From Allobaculum sp. Allo2 (GTDB taxonomy: Bacteria; Bacillota_I; Bacilli_A; Erysipelotrichales; Erysipelotrichaceae): DNA of 64,000 nt. The notes below the pieces were generated by a model. That model worked only from the letters and a program-made list of their open reading frames with translations. It ran no database searches and was not told where the DNA came from. A program made the position numbers and the translations under genes. The stretch covers positions 806,001 to 870,000 of the forward strand of contig NZ_CP078088.1 in the NCBI RefSeq assembly GCF_022701175.1, read 5' to 3'. Of this stretch, positions 58,457-64,000 are shown piece after piece (position 1 is the first letter of the stretch; each line of letters opens with the position of its first letter).

Positions 58457-59356
58457 TTACTTGGATTCAAGAGCACTCCAGTCCTCGATTTTGCCGGAAT
58501 AGACCTCTTTGACCTGATCGGCGCTCAAGGAGTCCACCGTATTGGACGGATTGACGATCACTGCGATGCCGTCTCTGGCAATGACGATACTTTTCAGACC
58601 CTGGCTTTCTTCTTCCGGCTTGAGCTCTCGCGAGAGCATGCCAAGATCATAGACGCCTTCGGCTGTGCTCGATGCACCGGTAGTGGAATCGGTCTGCATA
58701 ACCGCGATCTGTGCATCCGGATTCAGAGACTGGTACGCTTCGGCGAGTTTTTCCATAACCGGGGTAACCGAAGACGATCCGCCTACAGTCATTTCTCCCG
58801 ACATGCCGGCTGCGGTGTAAACGCCATCCGCTTCAACCGGAACATAGCCGGCCTCGCTGATGACCGCCTGGCCGTCTTCGGACAGCAGGAACTTTTCAAA
58901 GTCTGCGGCAAGCGGATTGTCGCTACCCTCTTTCTGGACGACCAGGAACGGACGGCTGACCGTGTAGGTCCCGTCAATGACGGTATCGACCGAAGGAACT
59001 ACGCCGTCGATCGAGACGGCTTTGACCGAATCGTTCAGGCTGCCCAGTGAGATGTAGCCGATCGCACTCGGGTTCTGCGCGACAGTAGTAAGCATGACCG
59101 CTGTCGAGTTGGTGACTTCCGCATCGGCTCGTGTCAGATCTTCGCCGTTTTCTTCCAGTTTGAACAGCTCGGTGAACGCGCCGCGTGTTCCGCTGCCGTC
59201 TTCCCTGGTCAGGACCGCAATGGCAGCCGGAGTGTTCTGGGTGCTGCTGCCGCCACTGGAAGCATTACTCCCCGTGCTGTTCGAAGAGCAAGCCGCCAGA
59301 TTCAGGGCGGCAGCCGCCGCAACGGCGGTAAGAATGGATTTGAAGGTTGTTTTCAT
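58457..59356 (-). CDS. pstS: Phosphate-binding lipoprotein PstS with permuted domain order
   Basis: MKTTFKSILTAVAAAAALNL with lipobox NLAAC starts a lipoprotein. The phosphate-binding blocks occur in swapped order. TREDGSGTRGAFTELF and AIGYISLGSLNDSVKAVSID, normally C-terminal, come first. GGSSSVTPVMEKLAEAYQSL, DIGMASR-like GMLSRELKPEEES and VNPSNTVDSLSADQVKEVYS, normally N-terminal, come last. The frame is intact. ATG 59356 is preceded by AAAGAGG. Confidence 0.9.
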   Translation of the reverse strand: MKTTFKSILTAVAAAAALNLAACSSNSTGSNASSGGSSTQNTPAAIAVLTREDGSGTRGAFTELFKLEENGEDLTRADAEVTNSTAVMLTTVAQNPSAIGYISLGSLNDSVKAVSIDGVVPSVDTVIDGTYTVSRPFLVVQKEGSDNPLAADFEKFLLSEDGQAVISEAGYVPVEADGVYTAAGMSGEMTVGGSSSVTPVMEKLAEAYQSLNPDAQIAVMQTDSTTGASSTAEGVYDLGMLSRELKPEEESQGLKSIVIARDGIAVIVNPSNTVDSLSADQVKEVYSGKIEDWSALESK

Positions 59357-59399
59357 CGTTTTGCCTCTTTTCATTTCTATCTTTTCTGAAGACGGCTTC

Positions 59400-59447
59400 A
59401 GTATAGCAATGCCGTGTAAAGAAGCAGAAAGACGGATGTAAAGTCCT
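59400..59447 (-). promoter_or_regulatory. pst promoter with a Pho-box-like repeat
   Basis: On the minus strand TGCTATACT (extended -10, 59400-59408) is preceded by two TTTACA elements 22 bases apart (59415-59420 and 59437-59442), i.e. two 11-bp turns. This is the layout of PhoB/PhoP direct-repeat boxes. Phosphate-starvation control is expected. Confidence 0.5.
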
Positions 59448-59462
59448 GGATAAATCGAAGCA

Positions 59463-59505
59463 AAGAAAAAGGCGAAGAATTCCGGAATGCGGAACGCTTC
59501 GCCTG
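59463..59505 (-). terminator. Terminator upstream of the pst operon
   Basis: AGGCGAAG...CTTCGCCT with an inner TTCCG/CGGAA, followed on the minus strand by TTTTTC. It shields pst from upstream transcription. Confidence 0.8.
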
Positions 59506-59769
59506 TCGGTTGAAAATCATGATAGATAAAGCTGTTTTGAACGGCCAGGTCGACATTGATCAGCCGCAGCCGTCCTGCCGGGCAGACCGTACAGACCGCC
59601 TGAAGAACAGCAGGCAGCCTGAAAGCCTTTTAGTTCGTCCCCGTATCGACAGTTTCTTCAGCACTCCCCTTCAAAGACCGCCCACAGACATGCAGCTTGT
59701 AAAGTTCTGATTAAAGAGAGCAGAAAACCGGTGCTGAATTTACAGGAAGGTAAAAACAGCACCCGGATT

Positions 59770-60510
59770 TTTCATGAATCTGCATTTATCGGATCATCAG
59801 AGCCGATGCCGATCGGATTTCCGGTTTGGGCGGATGGTACTCCTTGCAGATGAACTGGCCAGGACTCTGGACCGGTGCATTCTTCGGCTCCTCTTGCAGG
59901 GCTTTGATCGTGTAAAAACAAAGACTGTACCCCAGACCATATCCATATAGACAGCAATAGTGCTCAAAGCAGAAAACGCGAACGCGCGGGTATATCCATA
60001 CTTCACCATACTGATCAGCTCCGAAAAGGAAGATACGCTGGTGATATCAAGAGCGAAGTATTCCCTGGCCTGATTCCGCTCAATCCAGGCTCTGAAAAAC
60101 TCTCTTTGCCTGGCTGGATTCAAAACAGGAAGGAGTTCACTGATGTGCTGAGATGAGAGCGGCTGCCCAGGACAGGTTGTGTTGTGGACCGACCAGCGCT
60201 CCGCCCGATAGAGCGGTCGGCCTTCTTTGCACAGGTACTGACAGCAGGTCATGATATAGGGCCATTCGACTGGAAAAACATCCTGAAGGCACTGAAGTAA
60301 TCCAGATTCCTGGGCGGATGCGGATTTGTTTATAAACAGATAATTTCCAGTCTTTTTAGCCGAATATTGGGACGACTGCTCAGGGTTAGTGACGGACGTT
60401 CTGTTTTTCGAACGAGGGTGGTCAGGGACCAGTTCGCCGGTGATTTCATCGATGTGGCCAATGCAGCTCCGGTGAGAATCTGGCTTCTTCGTTTTTAACC
60501 CGAATGGACG
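59770..60510 (-). pseudogene. IS4/IS1634-like transposase remnant
   Basis: DSHRSCIGHIDEITGELVPD, LQCLQDVFPVEWPYIMTCCQ, LNPARQREFFRAWIERNQAR and EYFALDITSVSSFSELISMV match the N-terminal third of IS1634-type transposases. The catalytic middle and C-terminus are missing, replaced by a short unrelated or frameshifted end. No terminal repeats were found. Confidence 0.7.
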
Positions 60511-60721
60511 TGTGCGCCGGCAGCGCGCTTCGCTCAGCTCTAGAAGATGAAGGGGCTCCTTCCTCCCATTACCTCACTCGCGGTCCATCGTTTTACAGAG
60601 CGATGGTCGACAAAGTGATGGTCTACAAGGAGAGTGTAAGGTTTTTTGTGTATATTCCATCAAGGCTTTTGCCTGATACAATCCGTTCAAAGCCGGACGA
60701 ATCTATACAAGGAGACCTTTT

Positions 60722-61964
60722 ATACCACGTAAAGCCAAATCTGCACCTACAGTTCAGGAACAAATTGCTTCTACCATCATTAAGGAATATCAGCCACAGT
60801 CGTTTCAGGAAGCCTCTGACATCATCAAATCGATCTTCGGCCCTGTGCTGGAACAGATGTTCCAAGCTGGATTCGCATCTGGGTTATACCAGTGGGTCAC
60901 ACGCCAAGAAAACGACTGAGAATCGCCGCAACGGCTATTCTGAAAAGACCGTGAAATCTTCCCAGGGCGAACTGGATCTGCGTGTTCCTCGTGATCGCCT
61001 CGGAACATTTGAGCCACAGGCTGTCCCTAAAGGCAGCAGGGATATCTCCGATATCGAGAATAAGATCCTGCGCATGTATGGGCAGGGAATGTCGCAGCGC
61101 GACATCTCCGCTATCATTCAGGACATCTATGGCTTTTCGGTCTCTGCGGATACGATCTCAAACATCACAGACCGCGTTTACCCTGTCGTCGATGAATGGC
61201 GCAATCGTCCCCTGAAGCAGTGCTATCCCTTCGTCTTTGTAGATTGCCTTTATGTGTCAGTAAAAACTGAACGTGGTGCAAAAGAACAGGCTGTATATGT
61301 CGTCTTAGGCTATGACACCGAAGGCCATAAAGACATCCTTGGCATCTGGATTGGCGAAAGCGAATCCAAACACTTCTGGATGCAGATTTTTGACGAGCTG
61401 AAGAGCCGAGGCGTAGAAGATATCTTCTTCCTGTCCATGGATGGAGTTAGAGGTCTTGAAGGCGGAGCCAAAGCTGTATTCCCGAATGTGATTGTGCAGC
61501 GGTGTATTGTCCATTTGCTTCGTAATTCATTAAAATATATTCCTGCAAAAGAAAGAGCTAGTTTCTGTAAGGACATTAAGAAAGTCTATAGCGCTCTGAA
61601 CGCTAAGGAAGCAGAGGCGGCTTTCGAGGAATTCAAGGAGAAATGGAGCGGCTTTCATGGCGCTGTAAACGTCTGGGAACGAAACTTTCATCATGTGCTG
61701 CAGCTGTTTAACTACGGCAGCGCAGTCAGAAAGATAATGTATACAACCAATGCGATCGAGTCGGTCAACTCAAGCCTGCGAAAAGTAACGAAAAAGGGCT
61801 CGTTCCCAAGCGAAGATTCGGTTTATAAAGCCCTGTATCTGCGTATCGTAGAGCTTGAGAAGAAGTGGCGGGGACGGACAGTACCGAACTGGTCAATCGT
61901 CCGGAATCAGCTTCTGTGTGAAGAGGGGCTGAGCGCCAGATTGGAGAAATACTCAGCCAAGTAA
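60722..61964 (+). CDS. IS256-family transposase, copy 2 (one frameshift, ATA at the start position)
   Basis: Aligns throughout with copy 1: HLGYTSGSHAKKTTENRRNG, ILRMYGQGMSQRDISAIIQD, VFVDCLYVSVKTERG, then YTTNAIESVNSSLRKVTKKG and LEKYSAK at the stop. Where copy 1 has ATGCCACG the start here is ATACCACG, so a normal start codon is missing. A break near 60865 separates the first ~48 codons. It may be inactive. Confidence 0.85.
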
Positions 61965-61984
61965 GAATCAGATCGAGGAGCCGC

Positions 61985-62170
61985 TCATGAAATTTTCTTC
62001 CGCTTAAACCCTTTACAGCGGGTCCCCGCTCCCCTGCACTCCCTGAAGACGTCCCCGCCGTCGAAAAATGCCACCCTGGCAGGGACGTCACAAGTCTAGC
62101 AGGGGGCGCCCGCTATAAAGGGCCGCTTCAGAAATTTTCAAGCGCTCACCATTCAGTGAAGTGTTTTGGT
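61985..62170 (+). other. Folded non-coding segment downstream of the IS256 transposase (copy 2)
   Basis: Outer stem 62009-62022 with 62109-62122 (13 of 14 pairs), inner stem ACGTCCCCGCC/GGCAGGGACGT (62049-62059 with 62078-62088). A distal hairpin CACT/GGTG differs in sequence from copy 1's CTCGCT/AGCGAG. It contains TAAAGGGCCGCTTCAGAAA (62116-62134), shared with the IS3 segment. Confidence 0.7.
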
Positions 62171-62234
62171 TCTTCGGCACGAGCAAATGTTTCAACAACT
62201 AAAAACGAATTTACACAAAGGATTTGACATACCC

Positions 62235-62697
62235 CTGCCCTGGGGACGTCGAGGCTGCACTCCTTGAGCCGTATGAGATCATCCGGAAGACGGGAAACGG
62301 AAAAGGAAAGTAAAAAATCGGGATGGCGCAGGGGACAAACGCAGCAAAAACGCCGCAGGCAAAGGGAAATGAGAAAAAATAGCACCATTTTCAAAAAAGG
62401 GGTGACGGAATGTAAGCGCTGTCCTATCTTGTGCTTGTAAGGTGTTATCGAAAGAGCATCACTTACGCAGGGTGTATTATCACAATTCAGATAAACAAGA
62501 CCTGAAAGCTCGATTTAAAGAAACAAATCCGTATGGATGTCTCCAGGCGAGAAGTATTTTTCATCGTCTGCAAGGTTTCTTTAGACTGGTTTTCAGGTCT
62601 TTTTGTCTCCTGCCGTGATGCGCTTTCGATAGCGGAAATCCACTTTGCGTAAGTCGTGCTCGTTCGCACAGAAGCCGACAGGCAAGTGGAGATAAAC
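62235..62697. other. Region between IS256 copy 2 and the GH3 gene
   Basis: About 460 bases without a supported gene. It begins with GGGGACGTC, also part of the IS256 folded segment, and then becomes unremarkable. Confidence 0.3.
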
Positions 62698-63517
62698 ATG
62701 AAAAAGAGAAAATGAATGCAATTCGACTGGCTCTTGCGGTATCGATGGTCCCCTGAGCGATGGGTGTAAGCGCAGCGGCGGCGATGCCCGTTCTTGCACA
62801 GGGCAATGACGAGGCAGTCAGCTTCCCGGAAGTCTACTCCCGGGATCTGGTCATTCCGATGACGGATGATGCAGAAATCAGCAAAAAGTAGACGCTCTGG
62901 TCAAAACCATGACCCGCGAAGAAAAATTCGCGTTCATGGGCAGCAACGGAACAGGCAATGAGGGAAATGCCGGTGCTCTTGTGGGCTGCCCGCGTCTGGG
63001 CGTGCCGACCATCAAAATGTACGACGGTCCGGCTGGACTGCTGTATACGGAAGATACAACCAACCCGCCGCAGGAACAGATGCTCGCCGCAACATGGAGC
63101 GAAGAAATGGCCCGCCTCTACGGTGAAGTCGTTTCCAGAGAAAATCAGGCGATCGGCGGATCCATGATGCTTTCCGCGCAGCTCGACATTCAGCGTCAGC
63201 CGCAGTTCGCCTGTACAAAAGACCAGCTTGGCGAAGATTCGACGCTGCTATCCGCTCTCGCGGACGATCTGGTCGAAGGCATGACCAGCGAAGGCGGCAT
63301 CGCCGTCCTGAAACATTACGGTGCGTTTGCACAGAACGCGAACCCGGGATCCAACACGAACGTAGAAGTGGATGAACAGACGCTTCATGAAACGTATCTG
63401 GCTGGATTCGAATCCGCCGTTCGCAGCGATGCGGCTATTGGCGTGATGTCTTCCTATAACAAGTACCGCAGCGGAAACGTCTTCCAACTCAGAAAACCAG
63501 TAAGGAACGCTTCATAA
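62698..63517 (+). pseudogene. Glycoside hydrolase family 3, decayed N-terminal part
   Basis: MKKRK at 62698 (after GGAG) leads, via a frameshift, into a signal-peptide-like stretch (MNAIRLALAVSMVP) that hits an in-frame TGA. The same frame then resumes as AMGVSAAAAMPVLAQG. From ~62885 the GH3 N-terminal domain follows: LGVPTIKMYDGPAGLLY, AATWSEEMARLYGEVVSREN, AVLKHYGAFAQNAN and IGVMSSYNKYR. The next expected block with the nucleophile Asp (SDW) is missing; the frame ends at a large palindrome. Premature stop plus 3' loss argue for a real pseudogene. Beta-glucosidase-type function in the ancestor. Confidence 0.75.
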
Positions 63518-63518
63518 G

Positions 63519-63565
63519 CACCCCCGCAGATCTACGGCCAATGCAGCCGTGAATCTGCGGGGGTG
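63519..63565. repeat. Large GC-rich palindrome at the GH3 break
   Basis: CACCCCCGCAGAT and ATCTGCGGGGGTG form a perfect 13-bp stem, extended by ACGGC/GCCGT inside. No T run follows, so it is more like a REP/MITE-type element than a terminator. Confidence 0.75.
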
Positions 63566-63693
63566 TATGTTAGATATCTTATTCTTGCAGATCAATATCT
63601 GAGAATAAGGCGTATTCGTCCAAAAGCTAAGCGGCTTGGCCTGGGCAAAGGCGTTCAAGAAAGGCTATTGGAGAGAAGCCTGTCTGTCTGGTT

Positions 63694-64000
63694 TCAGAGA
63701 TTTTGAGAGATCCTTTCGGCTCTTCTGAAGTACTCTCGCGCTTCTTCAGGCAGGTTCATCTTTCTGCAGACATAACACAGATTGTTCAGGGTTATGGCCA
63801 GAATACGGAGCACAGGCGGGGCGACAAATTCATCCGCAAGCTGCTGCCGGATTTCCAAAGATCTTAGAAAGCAGGTTCGTGCTTCTTCAAACTGACTGGA
63901 CGCGGAACATACGATACCGAGACTTTCCAAAGAGCAGGAGAGCTTGTATAAGCCCGCCGGCTCAGGACACTGTTCGACAAGCTGCTGTCGGATTTCGACA
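63694..64000 (-). CDS. C-terminal part of a TPR-repeat protein (runs off the window)
   Basis: The frame is open to the right edge. It shows tetratricopeptide-type helices: LYKLSCSLESLGIVCSASSQ, then FEEARTCFLRSLEIRQQLAD, LAITLNNLCYVCRKMNLPEE and AREYFRRAERISQNL at the end. EIRQQL occurs twice ~50 residues apart, so the repeats are of similar sequence. TPR proteins mediate protein contacts. The N-terminal effector or sensor part, if any, is outside the window. Confidence 0.75.
   Translation of the reverse strand, partial: VEIRQQLVEQCPEPAGLYKLSCSLESLGIVCSASSQFEEARTCFLRSLEIRQQLADEFVAPPVLRILAITLNNLCYVCRKMNLPEEAREYFRRAERISQNL

Larger units (their letters stand above)
60632..62234 (+). mobile_element. 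IS256-family element, copy 2, opposite orientation
   Basis: The ends GAGAGTGTAAGGTTTTTTGT (60632) and, reading inward from 62234, GGGGTATGTCAAATCCTTTG match those of copy 1. The two copies are clearly diverged (many scattered substitutions), so they are not a recent duplication. Confidence 0.87.

Noticed and set aside
47809..60631. Classical composite transposon
   Set aside because: The two IS256 copies are diverged and no matching target duplication was found at the outer ends, so I report only the bracketing.

Overview
The window reads as a chromosomal segment of a low-to-mid GC Firmicute (Bacillota), most plausibly a gut member of the Erysipelotrichaceae. This is inferred from the Firmicutes-type DnaB/DnaI primosome genes, the polA-mutM-coaE-dnaB-dnaI order, an ECF S component, a SAM-I-type riboswitch before metK, a FemAB family protein and a KbaZ-type protein. 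No rRNA is present, so the family call is an inference.

Core region, about 0-43.2 kb: an unknown partial gene; an RDD-PHP membrane fusion; metG; an mglBAC galactose ABC operon with an extra InlB-repeat protein; a DUF362 gene; an ECF S component with a coupled kinase; asparaginase; riboswitch-metK; a NUDIX hydrolase; a DtxR-type regulator; a U32 peptidase; eno; a secreted protein; plsY; a PAP2 phosphatase; gatZ/kbaZ; an SLC13/ArsB-like transporter with a cytidylate-kinase-like gene; a FemAB transferase with a thioredoxin-like lipoprotein; a five-gene tRNA cluster (Gly, Asp, Gly, Asp, Ser); radC-mreC-mreD; polA-mutM-coaE-dnaB-dnaI; and fba. Most units end in clear intrinsic terminators.

Accessory region, about 43.3-64 kb: an intact IS66 element with an 8-bp target duplication; two IS256-type elements in opposite orientation (46.2-47.8 and 60.6-62.2 kb); an IS3-type element; an IS4/IS1634-like remnant; phage-type remnants; a secreted cysteine-peptidase gene; a pstSCAB phosphate operon without phoU; a decayed GH3 glycosidase; and a partial TPR gene. 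Between the left IS256 copy and the phage remnants lies the best candidate for an undescribed system. It is a TIR-domain protein fused through a middle module to a GDPD-like domain, preceded by the 5'-truncated remnant of a gene with a RyR-like region. The DNA there is visibly more AT-rich than the flanking core.

A caution applies throughout. Very many genes, including essential single-copy ones (metG, metK, fba, polA, dnaB, plsY), are split by single-base frameshifts, many in or next to short homopolymers. This looks like uncorrected long-read or assembly error rather than gene decay. Such genes are annotated here as one CDS spanning the break. The IS elements carry a strongly folded non-coding segment between the transposase stop and the terminal repeat. 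A motif of this segment is shared between the IS256 and IS3 types, and I cannot explain it from known IS biology.
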